Program-made: the position numbers and the translations under genes
Notes under the pieces: generated by a model
Seen by the model: the letters and a program-made list of their open reading frames with translations, nothing else
Database searches by the model: none
Told to the model about the DNA's origin: nothing
Source of the DNA: Gp6-AA40 sp035571515
GTDB lineage: Bacteria; Acidobacteriota; Vicinamibacteria; Vicinamibacterales; UBA2999
Assembly: GCA_035571515.1 (NCBI GenBank)
Contig: DATNCQ010000099.1
Location: forward strand, 4,160 to 68,159
Reading direction: 5' to 3'
Length of the DNA: 64,000 bases
Shown here: piece after piece, positions 26,395 to 36,500 of the stretch
Layout: each line of letters begins with the position of its first letter
Position numbering within the stretch: position 1 is the stretch's first letter

Positions 26395-26802
26395 ATGAAC
26401 GCTATGAGATGGCACACGATCCCTTGGCTGGCCGCGGCTGCGCTGCTCGCCTGCGTGAACGCCTCCGCGCATCATTCGTTCGCGGCGACCTATGTCGAGA
26501 GCGGCTCGGTCACCATCGAAGGGGACCTCGTCACCTTCGAGCTGCGCAATCCGCACTCGTTCGTGAACGTGATGGTGAAGGACGCGAGCGGCGCGATGGT
26601 GCGCTACCTCGTCGAGTGGGGCTCGCCGTCGCAGCTGCAGGGGAAGATCAGCCGCGACACGCTGAAGTCCGGCGACCACCTGATCATCACCGGCAACCCC
26701 GCGCGCAACCCCGACGATCATCGCCTCCGCCTCGTCACGCTCCGTCGTCCGAAGGACGGCTGGAGCTGGGGCCTCGCCGCCGACGAGGTCATCACCAGAT
26801 AA
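26395..26802 (+). CDS. Exported DUF6152-type protein
   Basis: The 135-residue protein has A-S-A then H26-H27-S-F-A-A-T-Y and N-P-H at 52-54. L-K-S-G-D-H-L-I-I-T-G-N-P-A-R-N precedes D-H-R-L-R-L-V-T-L and R-R-P-K-D-G-W. It is much closer to the proteins at 29025 and 44934 than to its neighbour at 25913, so the two adjacent copies are distinct subfamilies rather than a recent tandem duplication. It ends this plus-strand run. Confidence 0.8.
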   Translation: MNAMRWHTIPWLAAAALLACVNASAHHSFAATYVESGSVTIEGDLVTFELRNPHSFVNVMVKDASGAMVRYLVEWGSPSQLQGKISRDTLKSGDHLIITGNPARNPDDHRLRLVTLRRPKDGWSWGLAADEVITR

Positions 26803-26820
26803 CTCGCCGGGCGACGCACG

Positions 26821-26970
26821 CGGCCCACGGCCCACGGAGGCACGGAGGCACGGAGAGAAACTTTACGCTCTGTGTTCGAGACGATGGCCTCTGCTGAGCG
26901 CGTCGCTCGGCGTCCTTTTCAGAAAAAAAAGAAATCTCCGTGTCTCTGTGCCTCCGTGGCCCGTCGCCGG
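26821..26970. repeat. Long hairpin with CACGGAGG tandem arms
   Basis: The left arm (26821-26861) repeats CACGGAGG two to three times. The right arm (26932-26970) is complementary (CTCCGTG, CTCTGTG, CCTCCGTGG). The ~70-base loop includes an A-run. A shorter relative is at 28936-28985. It lies between convergent genes and could act as a bidirectional terminator. Confidence 0.88.
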
Positions 26971-27008
26971 TGAACGGCGTTCGAGACCACTCACGCGCCT
27001 TCAGACCG

Positions 27009-28748
27009 TTATTGAATGCCCGTCAGCGGGAGCGAGAGTGTGAGCGTTTGGCCCTCGACCAGCGTCACCGGCTTCGCCGCGTCGCGGAACCGGCGGACGA
27101 ACTCGGGGTCCCATTCGCGTCCCTGCTCGAGCTGTTCGACGGCCGCGGCGAGGTAGCGGCCAGGCGGCAGCGCGCGAATGCGGAATCCGCCGTTTTGATC
27201 CGGCCGCGCGGTGCGGATGTACCGCGTCGCGGCCGTGCCCTCTCTCTCTTCAACGGGGTGCACGATCACGACGTAGTCCTTCACGGCCTCGCCGTGCGCA
27301 CCCGTCACCGTACCTGACACCTCGGTCACCTGGTCCGTGAGGACGACCTTCACCGTCCCAAGCTTCCCGCTCTCGGTCACCCGGATGGGGACGTCCGTGA
27401 TGTCATCGCCATCGAGCGTCACGGACTTCAAGGTCCACGCCTGCGGCGTGAACGCGCGAAAGAGGAACTCTCGTGGCGCGATACCCTTGATCGTGAAGGT
27501 CCCGTCCTCCGCGATCAAGCCGTTCCCTGAATCCTGGTTGAAGAAGATGGCTCCGGGTTCGTCGGGCCGGGCATCCTGCACGGTGATCCGCGGGATCGGC
27601 TCGCCGGTCCGCGCCGACGTTCCCTGAAACACGACGGTCCCGCCGATCGTGGCCCCGGGCGACGTGGTGATACGCAGCCCGGTGATGTCGGCGCCGGCGA
27701 CCGTGACAGGGACCGACGCCGATTCTCGTTCATCGCCGGGCGCCCGCGGGTTGACTTGAGCCTGGAGCATCTGCTCGCCCGGCGCGACGTTGATCAGCGT
27801 GAAGGAGCCGTCCGCCGATACCGTCCCACTGGACATCCCATAGACGACGCTGGGACCTCGGGTGACGAGTGAGAGGAACGCGCCGACGGCTGGGCGACCC
27901 TGCGAATCGAAGGCGGAGCCGGTGATGCGCGCCATGCGGGCCGCGACGAGCGAGAAGTTCAGCGTGAGTTCCTGGCCGAGGGCGACGGTCACCGGCTGCG
28001 CCTCCGCGGGATTGGGAGTGCCGGGGTAGTAGCTGGGCGCGTAGCCCTCGAAGGAATCCGTCGACCCGCTCGCTCCCTGCTGAAAGTTCATCCCGCCGCG
28101 AGCCACGGCGCTGACGATGTACTCGCCTGGCATCAGACCGAAGACTCGAAACTCGCCGAGATCGTTGGTCGACATCGACACGCCCGCGCCCGCAAATGTG
28201 AGGCGCCGCTGTCCTCCCGGCATGTACGTGTAGCGTTGCACCTGGAGCTGCACGCCGGTGATCGGTTCGCCGAATTCGTCGGTCACCTTGCCGACGATGG
28301 CGCTGCCGCGCGGCAGCGCGAAGTCGACCTGCTCGACTGTCTGTCCGTCCGCGATAGTCACGGGGCGGCCGGGCTCGAATGGCCGGCGCTGGCCGTACTG
28401 CAACGTGACGTAGCCGCCCTTGCCTGCCATGACGTTGTAGCGACCCGCAGGAAGGTCGGCGAACTCGTAGCGACCCTGCGTATCCGTCGTCACGACCCGC
28501 CGGATGGCGACGTCAAGCGACACCAGCGTGATCTGTGCGCGGCGCAACGGCGCGCCGGTGTCGGGCATGACCACGCGGCCGCGGATGCGTGCCGTCCCGG
28601 TCGCGGCTGGCCGCTGCGTGTCCCGAGGAGGAAGCCCGGGGCGGGGCGCACCCGCTGATGGCGCGACCGTTTGACCGTGCGCGCTGACGAGGGACGCGAA
28701 CGCGAGAGCGACGGCTGCTGCGCTTGCTGACAGACGAGGTTGCCGCAT
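27009..28748 (-). CDS. Exported multi-domain carboxypeptidase-regulatory-like protein
   Basis: The 579-residue protein from the ATG at 28748 has a signal peptide ending A-H-G-Q, then several beta-sandwich CarboxypepD_reg/CnaB-like repeats. The first (about 50-130) has I-R-G-R-V-V-M-P-D-T-G-A-P-L and Y-E-F-A-D-L-P-A-G-R-Y. Others begin near 145 (V-G-K-V-T-D-E-F-G-E-P-I), 250, 350 and 480. It has no plug or barrel, so it is not a TonB receptor. It is likely a periplasmic or surface binding protein. It is transcribed alone on the minus strand. Confidence 0.78.
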   Translation of the reverse strand: MRQPRLSASAAAVALAFASLVSAHGQTVAPSAGAPRPGLPPRDTQRPAATGTARIRGRVVMPDTGAPLRRAQITLVSLDVAIRRVVTTDTQGRYEFADLPAGRYNVMAGKGGYVTLQYGQRRPFEPGRPVTIADGQTVEQVDFALPRGSAIVGKVTDEFGEPITGVQLQVQRYTYMPGGQRRLTFAGAGVSMSTNDLGEFRVFGLMPGEYIVSAVARGGMNFQQGASGSTDSFEGYAPSYYPGTPNPAEAQPVTVALGQELTLNFSLVAARMARITGSAFDSQGRPAVGAFLSLVTRGPSVVYGMSSGTVSADGSFTLINVAPGEQMLQAQVNPRAPGDERESASVPVTVAGADITGLRITTSPGATIGGTVVFQGTSARTGEPIPRITVQDARPDEPGAIFFNQDSGNGLIAEDGTFTIKGIAPREFLFRAFTPQAWTLKSVTLDGDDITDVPIRVTESGKLGTVKVVLTDQVTEVSGTVTGAHGEAVKDYVVIVHPVEEREGTAATRYIRTARPDQNGGFRIRALPPGRYLAAAVEQLEQGREWDPEFVRRFRDAAKPVTLVEGQTLTLSLPLTGIQ

Positions 28749-28935
28749 CGCTGACACCTCGATGAAAGAGTCCAGCGCCGGTGAACAGGAGTATTGGACA
28801 CCGGCAACGCGATATTGGACGACGGAAGGGAGCGGATGGCCGCGAAAACGCCGCGGACATCTCACGGTCACAACATCAACGGTTGAGGCAACTCATCACT
28901 GGCGCAACGGCCAGGCGTGAGAACCCGCAGATCGA

Positions 28936-28985
28936 AGAGACACAGAAAAGAAAAGTCTCTGTGTCTCTGTGCCTCTGTGGCTCGT
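28936..28985. repeat. Short hairpin of the CACGGAGG/CTCTGTG family
   Basis: The left part GAGACACAGA pairs with TCTCTGTGTCTC; the CTCTGTG unit then repeats toward CTCGTGG. It is related to the longer hairpin at 26821. The 276-base gap around it (28749-29024) otherwise holds only the upstream region of the 27009 gene, with no clear promoter. Confidence 0.75.
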
Positions 28986-29024
28986 GGTCAGAGGAAAGCG
29001 TTCCCCTTCAGGCTGCGTGCGGCG

Positions 29025-29423
29025 CTAGTCTACGGTCTGCCCGGGCGCCTGGCCCCAGGTGAAACCATCCTTCGGCCGCTTCAGCGTGACGAGGCGGAGG
29101 CGGTGATCGGCGGCGTTGCGTCCCGGCGCGCCGGTGATGACGACCTGGTCGCCGGCCTTCAGCGTTCCGCCCGTGACGCCGGTGCCGCCCAGCTGGCCGG
29201 TGCCGCCCCACTCGACGTTGTAGACGACCGTCGTGCCGTCCTTCTCCTTCACGTTCACGTGCACGAAGGAATGGGGATTGCGGAAGACGAACTGCACGAT
29301 CTCTCCCTCGATGGTGACCGTCTGCGTCTCGAGGTAGGTCGCAGCGAAGGAATGATGGGCAAGTGCGGGACGCCCCACGACACAGGCGGCCGCGGCCAGT
29401 AGAACCATCAGGCAACGTTTCAT
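29025..29423 (-). CDS. Exported DUF6152-type protein
   Basis: The 132-residue product from the ATG at 29423 has a signal peptide ending A-L-A before H23-H24-S and N-P-H at 49-51. It is nearly identical in plan to the protein at 44934 (shared Y-L-E-T-Q, F-V-F-R-N-P-H-S-F-V-H-V, W-G-G-T-G-Q-L). It is divergent from the 29653 gene; the LacI-type operator at 29558 lies between them and could control both. Confidence 0.82.
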   Translation of the reverse strand: MKRCLMVLLAAAACVVGRPALAHHSFAATYLETQTVTIEGEIVQFVFRNPHSFVHVNVKEKDGTTVVYNVEWGGTGQLGGTGVTGGTLKAGDQVVITGAPGRNAADHRLRLVTLKRPKDGFTWGQAPGQTVD

Positions 29424-29557
29424 GGCTGCACGTCCCTCCGCTCGCTGGATCATCTCAAAATCCCGCCTGCCGCGCTACGAACCGATCGCGGTAGATGCGG
29501 TCTTCAACTGATGCACGCGCGAGTCGATGCGCTGCAGAGTGTCACGCGCGAACGTCA

Positions 29558-29571
29558 TGTAAACGTTGACA
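29558..29571. promoter_or_regulatory. LacI-type operator overlapping a -35 box
   Basis: TGTAAACGTTGACA is a near-palindrome centred on CG. Its right half contains TTGACA (29566-29571), which with TTAGAA (29589-29594), 17 bases on, makes a plausible promoter for the exported protein at 29653 and the two TonB receptors behind it. It is one of six similar sites in the window. Confidence 0.65.
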
Positions 29572-29652
29572 TCGCCCTCCAGCGTCTGTTAGAAACGCGG
29601 CCACACCACACATGCCTGGGACGAGCATCCGGTGCACTGGAGGGGTTTTACA

Positions 29653-30456
29653 GTGGCGAATCGCGCGGTTTCCTCGACCCTCGCCGGATTACTGATCGGT
29701 GCGGTCGCTGCTGCGCTTCCGGCGCACACCGCCGCGCAGGGGCGGGGCGCTCGCCCGGCGGCAGCTACACCCGCGGGCCCCGTGGTGCGACTGCCGGATG
29801 GCAAACCGGATCTCACTGGCGTCTGGACGCCGCGCGGTCCGGGCGGCGAGATCGAGCGCGCCACTCTGGCGAAACTCGAAGGCCTCTACACGCCGGCGGC
29901 GCTGAAGGAGATGGGCGATCTCGGCGAGTCGGACGATCCGCTGCTGCGCTGCATCCCGTACGGCGTTCCGCGCGCGACGGCAAGCTCGCCGTGGCCATTC
30001 CAGATCGTGCAGCATCCAGGCTTCGTCGTCGTCCTGACCGAGTATTACCACGGCTTCCGCATCATTCCGTACGGTGAAGCGCTGACACACTCTCCCGACA
30101 TCATCCCGACCTACTTCGGCGACTCCGTCGCCCGCTGGGACGGCGACACGCTGGTCGTGGACGTCACGGGTTTCAACGCGGAAACCTGGCTCGCCGACGG
30201 CCGCGACAAGCCGACGCCGGCCAGCAAGGGACGCTGGCCGCACTCCGACGCGCTGCACGTCACCGAGCGCTGGCGCGCGCTCGATGCCGACACGATCGAA
30301 TACCAGGCGGTCGTGGAGGATCCGAAGATGCTGTCCGGCCCGTGGACCACGCCGCTCGTCACCGCGCGGCGCACGCCCGTCCAGAAGATCGGCGAAGGCA
30401 TCTGCTCCGACAGCTTCACCTACACGCTCGCGGCATCCGGCAAGGGTAAGAAGTAG
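29653..30456 (+). CDS. Exported protein of the PDLxGxW/RWxGDTLVV family
   Basis: A GTG start at 29653 is preferred because GGAGGGG lies 8-15 bases upstream. The 267-residue protein has a signal peptide ending T-A-A-Q, L-P-D-G-K-P-D-L-T-G-V-W, G-D-S-V-A-R-W-D-G-D-T-L-V-V-D-V-T and H-S-D-A-L-H-V-T-E-R. These blocks are shared with the 1528 protein. It is 25 bases upstream of a TonB receptor gene, giving the same exported protein-receptor pairing seen at 1-7 kb. Function is unknown; a periplasmic partner in substrate handling is inferred. Confidence 0.7.
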   Translation: MANRAVSSTLAGLLIGAVAAALPAHTAAQGRGARPAAATPAGPVVRLPDGKPDLTGVWTPRGPGGEIERATLAKLEGLYTPAALKEMGDLGESDDPLLRCIPYGVPRATASSPWPFQIVQHPGFVVVLTEYYHGFRIIPYGEALTHSPDIIPTYFGDSVARWDGDTLVVDVTGFNAETWLADGRDKPTPASKGRWPHSDALHVTERWRALDADTIEYQAVVEDPKMLSGPWTTPLVTARRTPVQKIGEGICSDSFTYTLAASGKGKK

Positions 30457-30481
30457 GCCCCACCACTCGCAGGAGGCGTCC

Positions 30482-33448
30482 ATGGTTCGACTCGCGGCAC
30501 GTGGCCTGGCTACGGTACTGCTCGCTCTGCTGATTCCCTCCGCTGCATTTGCGCAAGCCTCCATCACCGGCGTGGTGAAGGATGCCACGGGCGCCGTGCT
30601 GCCGGGCGTCACCGTCGAGGCCTCGAGCCCGGCGCTCATCGAGAAGGCGCGGACGGTCGTGACCGATGGCGGCGGCCAATACCGGATCGTCACGCTCCCA
30701 CCCGGCACCTATGCGCTCACCTTCACGCTCTCGGGCTTTTCAAGCGTCCGGCGCGAAGGGATCGAGCTGCGAGGCACCTTCACGGCCGCCATCGATGCGG
30801 AGCTTCGCGTCGGCTCGGTCGCCGAGACGGTGACGGTCACCGGCGAGGCGCCGATCGTGGACGTGCAGAGCGCGACGCAGCAGCGCGTGCTCGGCAGCGA
30901 GGTGGTGGACGCGATCCCGACGAGCCGCATGCCGTCGAGCCTCGTCGAGCTGATTCCCGGCATCACCGTGACGCAGGGCGCGGGCAACTGGTACGGCCTC
31001 GGCGCGCACGACGTCGGCGGATCGGTCGGCGACATCGTCGGCATCTTCGCGATTCATGGCGGCACGTTCCAGGACTCGCGCATGACGATCAACGGCCTCT
31101 CGACCGGGTGGGGCAACGAAGCGTTCGAGACCGGCTACACGCCGAACATGAGCGCCATCCAGGAGACGGTCGTCGACACCGCGGCGTCGGTGGAGAACGA
31201 AGTCGGCGGCGTCCGCACGAACATCATCCCGAAGGACGGCGGCAACGTTTTCGCCGGCACCATCTACGCCAGCTACACCAACGAACATCTCACGAGCAAC
31301 AACGTCGATGCGGATTTGAGATCGCGCGGCCTGCCGTTTGCCAACTCCGTGAGGGTCAACGGCGATTTCAACCCCGGTTTCGGCGGGCCGATTCGCAGCG
31401 ACAAGGTGTGGTTCTACGCGGCTGGGCGTTACCTCCGCGCGGACAACTATGTCGCCGGCATCTACGTGGACAAGACGCAGGACGATCCGAACGTCTGGGC
31501 GTACACGCCGGACTTGAGCCGCAAGGCGATCAACAACGGCACGTGGAAGGACGGGCAGGGGCGCGTCACGTGGCAGGCGAACAGGACGCACAAGCTGGCC
31601 TTCTCGTGGTCGGAGCAGACGTCCTGCAAGTGCCCCTCGCTCATCTCGCCGACACAGGTCGGCGGGACGGAGAACCGCTGGGGGCATCCGCAGCGCATCA
31701 TCACCGGCGACTGGACGGCGCCCGTGACCAGCCGCCTGCTGCTCGACGCGAGCATCCTGCACCAGATCAACAAGTGGGGATTCTTCCCGCGCGACACCAT
31801 GCCGTCGAACATCATCGGGTTCCTCGAGCAGTCCAACGGTATGAACCTCAAGACACGGCCGGCGGACTATCGCGACGCCAAGAACGAGACGCTGCGCTAC
31901 CGCTTCGCCGTGTCCTACGTCACCGGCGCGCACGCGTTGAAGACGGGCGTCGTCAACTCGTGGGCGATGGCGGATTACAACCAGTTTGCGCTGCAGCCGA
32001 TTCGCTACCGGTTGAATCGTGGCGTGCCCAATCAGGTGATCCTGCGGGTGCGGCCGTACCACGACCTGTGGACGCTCGATGCCGAGCCCGGCATCTACGT
32101 GCAGGATCGCTGGACCGTCGATCGGCTGACGCTGAATCTCGGCGTGAGGTACGACTACAAGCGCAGCCACTTCCCGGAGCAGACGATTAGCGATCCGACC
32201 AATCCCTATGGGGCGTCGCGGTTCGTGCCCGTGCCGTTCGTGGTCCCGGAGACCGATCAGCTGCGCTGGCACGACATCACGCCGAAGATGGCGGCCGCCT
32301 ACGACCTGTTCGGCGACGGGAAGACCGCGGTGAAGGTGAGCCTGAACAAGTACCTCGATGGGACGCAGGTGGACGGCATCGGCAACCCGGTCGCCGGCAA
32401 CCTCGTGCTCGAGACGACGCGCGCGTGGACGGACGGGAACCAGAACTTCAGCCCGGAGTGCGACCTGCTGGCGCCCGCGGCCAACGGCGAGTGCGGTCCG
32501 ATGGCAAACCCGAACTTCGGGAAGGTGAGCGGCGGCGCGGGGCAGTGGGATCCGCGCCTGCTGCGCGGCTGGGGCGTGCGCGGCTACAACTGGGAGTTCT
32601 CGACCAGCGTGCAGCGACAGCTCGTGCCGCGCGTCTCGGCGGACGTCGGCTACTTCCGGCGCTGGTACGGCAACCTGACGACCACCGACGATCGCGCGCT
32701 GACGCCGGCGGACTTCGATACCTTCAGCATCCCCGCGCCGAGCGATCCGCGTCTGCCCGGGAACGGCGGCTATACGGTCGGCGGGCTGCGCGATCTCAAG
32801 CCGACCAGCTTCGGGCGGCCGTCGGACAACCGCATCACGTTTGCGAAGGAGTTCGGCCGGTACATCCGCCACTGGAACGGCGTCGACGTGTCGGTGAACG
32901 CCCGTGTGCGCGAAGGCGTCCTGCTGCAGGGTGGTCTCAGCACCGGGCGGACGTCGACCGACAACTGCGACCTGGTGCAGAAGCTGCCCGAGCTGTCACC
33001 GGCCGTCCCGCTGGACCAGTGCCACGTCGACACGAAGTTCCTCACGCAGGTGAAGTTCCTCGGGTCGTACACGATTCCGCGCATCGACGTGCAGATGAGC
33101 GGGTCGATGCAGAGCGTCCCCGGTCCGGAGGTGCAGGCGAACTTCGTCGCGTCGTCCGCGCTGGCCGCGCAGTCGCTCGGCCGTCCGCTGGCCGGCAGCG
33201 CGCCGAACGTGACGGTCAACATCGTCAAGCCGGGATCGATGTACGGCGAGCGGTTGAACCAGGTGGATCTGCGCTTCGCGAAGATCGTGCGGCTCTCGCA
33301 GCGGCGCATCTCGCTGAACGTGGATCTGTACAACGCCCTGAACGGCAACGCCGTGCTGCAGCAGAGCAACACGTTCGGCAACTGGCAGCAGCCGCAGGGG
33401 ATTCTGGTGGGTCGCGCGGTGAAGGTTAGTACTCAGTACAACTTCTGA
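30482..33448 (+). CDS. TonB-dependent receptor with carboxypeptidase-regulatory-like domain (subfamily A)
   Basis: The 988-residue receptor starts at an ATG after CAGGAGG. The signal peptide is 1-25, the regulatory-like domain about 26-110 (I-T-G-V-V-K-D-A-T-G), with a plug to about 240 and a barrel ending Q-Y-N-F. The C382-K-C384 motif and the N-E-C-G region are shared with the receptor at 4021, but the Y-C...V-C-G pair is absent from both positions. It lies in an operon with the exported protein at 29653 and probably the next receptor. The putative LacI operator at 29558 would govern it. Confidence 0.9.
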   Translation: MVRLAARGLATVLLALLIPSAAFAQASITGVVKDATGAVLPGVTVEASSPALIEKARTVVTDGGGQYRIVTLPPGTYALTFTLSGFSSVRREGIELRGTFTAAIDAELRVGSVAETVTVTGEAPIVDVQSATQQRVLGSEVVDAIPTSRMPSSLVELIPGITVTQGAGNWYGLGAHDVGGSVGDIVGIFAIHGGTFQDSRMTINGLSTGWGNEAFETGYTPNMSAIQETVVDTAASVENEVGGVRTNIIPKDGGNVFAGTIYASYTNEHLTSNNVDADLRSRGLPFANSVRVNGDFNPGFGGPIRSDKVWFYAAGRYLRADNYVAGIYVDKTQDDPNVWAYTPDLSRKAINNGTWKDGQGRVTWQANRTHKLAFSWSEQTSCKCPSLISPTQVGGTENRWGHPQRIITGDWTAPVTSRLLLDASILHQINKWGFFPRDTMPSNIIGFLEQSNGMNLKTRPADYRDAKNETLRYRFAVSYVTGAHALKTGVVNSWAMADYNQFALQPIRYRLNRGVPNQVILRVRPYHDLWTLDAEPGIYVQDRWTVDRLTLNLGVRYDYKRSHFPEQTISDPTNPYGASRFVPVPFVVPETDQLRWHDITPKMAAAYDLFGDGKTAVKVSLNKYLDGTQVDGIGNPVAGNLVLETTRAWTDGNQNFSPECDLLAPAANGECGPMANPNFGKVSGGAGQWDPRLLRGWGVRGYNWEFSTSVQRQLVPRVSADVGYFRRWYGNLTTTDDRALTPADFDTFSIPAPSDPRLPGNGGYTVGGLRDLKPTSFGRPSDNRITFAKEFGRYIRHWNGVDVSVNARVREGVLLQGGLSTGRTSTDNCDLVQKLPELSPAVPLDQCHVDTKFLTQVKFLGSYTIPRIDVQMSGSMQSVPGPEVQANFVASSALAAQSLGRPLAGSAPNVTVNIVKPGSMYGERLNQVDLRFAKIVRLSQRRISLNVDLYNALNGNAVLQQSNTFGNWQQPQGILVGRAVKVSTQYNF

Positions 33449-33453
33449 ACGCA

Positions 33454-33546
33454 GGCGGACTTGAAAGTCCGCCTCTACGGCCGTCAATGACGAACGTAGC
33501 GGCGTAGCCGACAAGACGAACGTAGAGGCGGACCTTCAGATCCGCC
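33454..33546. repeat. Two inverted copies of the GGCGGACC hairpin element
   Basis: A forward copy (33454-33479, stem change GGCGGACT/AGTCCGCC, again complementary) and a reverse-oriented copy (33520-33546) flank a spacer containing two AACGTAG motifs. It sits between two TonB receptor genes and may uncouple their expression. Confidence 0.88.
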
Positions 33547-33564
33547 TGAAAAAGGGGAGGCAGC

Positions 33565-36500
33565 ATGACGAGGTCCGGGATGCTCGCGGCGCTTGTTCTC
33601 ATACTCTCGTTCGCCGCGCCCGCGCGGGCACAAGACACCTCCAGCGGCACCATCGCGGGTGTCGTGCGCGACGAAGGGGGCGCGGTGCTCCCCGGTGTCA
33701 CGGTGGAGGCCGCGAGCCCGGCGCTCATCGAACGCACGCGCACGGTGGTGAGCGACGGTGAGGGGCGTTATCGCATCGTGGACCTCCGGCCCGGCACCTA
33801 CACCGTGACGTTCACGCTGCAGGGGTTCAGGAGCGTGCGGCGCGAAGGGATCGACATCTCCACCGGCTTCGTCGCGACGGTCAACGCGGACCTGGGTGTC
33901 GGCCAGCTCGCCGAAACCATCACGGTCAGGGGCGAGGCGCCGCTCGTCGACGTGCAGGGCATGACGCAGCAGCAGGTCTTCACGCGCGAGACGGTGAAGA
34001 CGCTGCCGATGGGGAAGAACGCCGGCATCTATGCGGCGCTGCTGCCCGGCGCCGCGCCACTGAGCCCGACCCAGCAGGATGTCGGCGGCACCAAGGGCGA
34101 GGACACGCAGTGGTTCCGCATGCACGACAGCGGGCGCAGCACGCAGCTGCGCGACGGCATGTTCATCGGCACGCCGATGGGCGGCGCCAACTTCAACTCC
34201 GCCGTCAATCCCGCGACGATCGAAGAGGTCACCGTGCAGCTGCCCGGCACCCTGACCGCGGAAGTGATGGGCGACGGGCCGCAGACCAATTTCGTGCCGC
34301 GCGACGGCGGCAACATCTTCAGCGGATCGTTCTCGACCGATTTCGGCAGCAGCCGGCTGCAGGGCGACAATATCTCGTCCGAGCTGCGCGCACGCGGCGC
34401 CGCGCGCCCGGGCGATCTGCGGCAGCTGTACGATGTCGGCGGCGGCATCGGCGGACCGATCGCGCGCGATCGCGTGTGGTTCTTCGGCAGCACCCGCTAC
34501 AACGGCGCGTCAACCTACGCCCCGGGCAACTATTACAACAAGCAGGCGGGGTCGCTCTTCTATGAACCCGACTTGAGCCGTCCCGCGTTCGACCGCAACT
34601 ATTATCAGGAGCTCGGCGCCCGTTTCACGATCAAGGCGGCGGAGAAGCACCGCGTCACGGTCCTCGCGCGCGACGAGCGCAGCTGCGCCTGCCTGCGCGA
34701 CGTGCTGGTGCCGAGCGCGTCGGGCGCACTGAAATCGCCGGAAGCATCAGGCGACCGCCGCTATCCGTGGGGCACCTACACGCTGCAGGCCGGCTGGACC
34801 AATCCGCTCACCAACCACATCCTGCTCGACGCCGGCTCGAACTTTCTCGGCCACCGCATCATCAGCCGCTTCGGCAACGACGGAAAGCCGGACGGCAGCC
34901 CGGACGACATCGCGGTGTTCGATCGGGTCAGGAACTATTGGTACGGGTCACCCGGCGAGACGCTGAACCAGGGTGTCGCGCGCGGCTACCAGGACTTCTC
35001 GGCGCTCAACATCCGCGCATCGGTGTCGTACGTGAGCGGCGCGCACAACTTCAAGACCGGCATCCAGTATCGACGCGCGACGCTCGACAACAACTTCTTC
35101 ATCAACCACGACGTCAGCTACACGTTCGCCGGCCGCGTGCCCGAGTCCGTCACCTACTGGGCGACGCCGTACCGCAACATGAACCGCGTCGCGCAGGGCG
35201 CGTACTTCGCCCAGGAGCAGTGGACGATGAGCCGGCTGACGCTGAACCTGGGCGCACGGCTCGAGTTCGTCAACGGCTACATTCCAGAACAGCACCTGGC
35301 GGCCGGCCCGTGGGTCCCCGCGCGCGACTTCGCGGCGGTGAAGAACGTGCCGAACTGGAAGGACATCAATCCACGCATCGGCGCGTCGTACGACCTGTTC
35401 GGTAACGGCCGCACGGCGATCAAAGGGTCGATTGGCCGCTTCATCCCGCTGCAGAGCAACATTCCCATCGGCACGACCTCCGGCATCGTCTTTCCGAACA
35501 ACCCCGTGAGCGCGATGGTCATCAGCTCGACGCGCACGTGGACCGACGCCAACGGCGACTACGTCCCGCAGGACTCGGAGCTCGGGCCGTCGTCGGCGGC
35601 GGACTTCGGCAAGCCGCGCGTGGTGACGCGCTACGCGGACGACGTGCTGCACGGGTGGAGTGCGGGTCCGTACAGCTGGCAGGGATCCGTCTCCCTGCAG
35701 CACGAGCTGCTGACTGGACTTGCGGTGAACGCGGCGTACTACCGCACGTGGTACGGCAACTTCCTCGTCACCGACAATCTGCTCGTCGGTCCGGAGGATT
35801 ACGACAGCTACTGCATCACGGCCCCTGGCGATCAGCGGCTGCCCAGTCCGGGAGAGCGCGTGTGCGGTCTGCTGGCGATCAAGCCCGCGAAGTTCGGCCG
35901 CCAGGACAACCTCGTCACCAACTCGCAGCATTACGGCAAACAGAGCGAGATCCACAACGCGATCGACCTGACGATGAACGCGCGCTTCGGCGATGGCGGC
36001 CTGCTCACCGGCGGCGTGTCGTTCGGCAAGACCGTGTTCGACAACTGCGCGGTGCTCTCGAAGCTGCCCGAGATGACGACGGCGGCCTTCGGCCCGTTGA
36101 GCGCGGACGCCGGGCGTGCGAGCCCGCAGAGTGTCTGCCGTCTCGACCCGCCGCTCGGGGCCGAGAGCCAGTTCAAGCTGTCGGGTGCGTACAGCCTCCC
36201 GTGGAGCCTGCGTGTGAGCGCGCTGTATCAGAACAACCCGGGCATCGACACGACGGCGACCTACGTCGCGACCAACGCGGAGATCGCGCCGTCGCTCGGC
36301 CGCGATCTCGCAGCAGGGGTGCGCGGCACGGCGAACATCGAACTCATCAACCCGCGGTCGCTCTATCGTGAGGGACGCGTCAACCAGTTGAACTTCGCCC
36401 TCAATCGGGTGTTCCGGCTGGGCAACTCGCGCGTCCAGCCGCGGTTCGAGCTGCACAACGCGCTGAACTCGGCACCGATCCTGGCGATCAACCCGCGCTT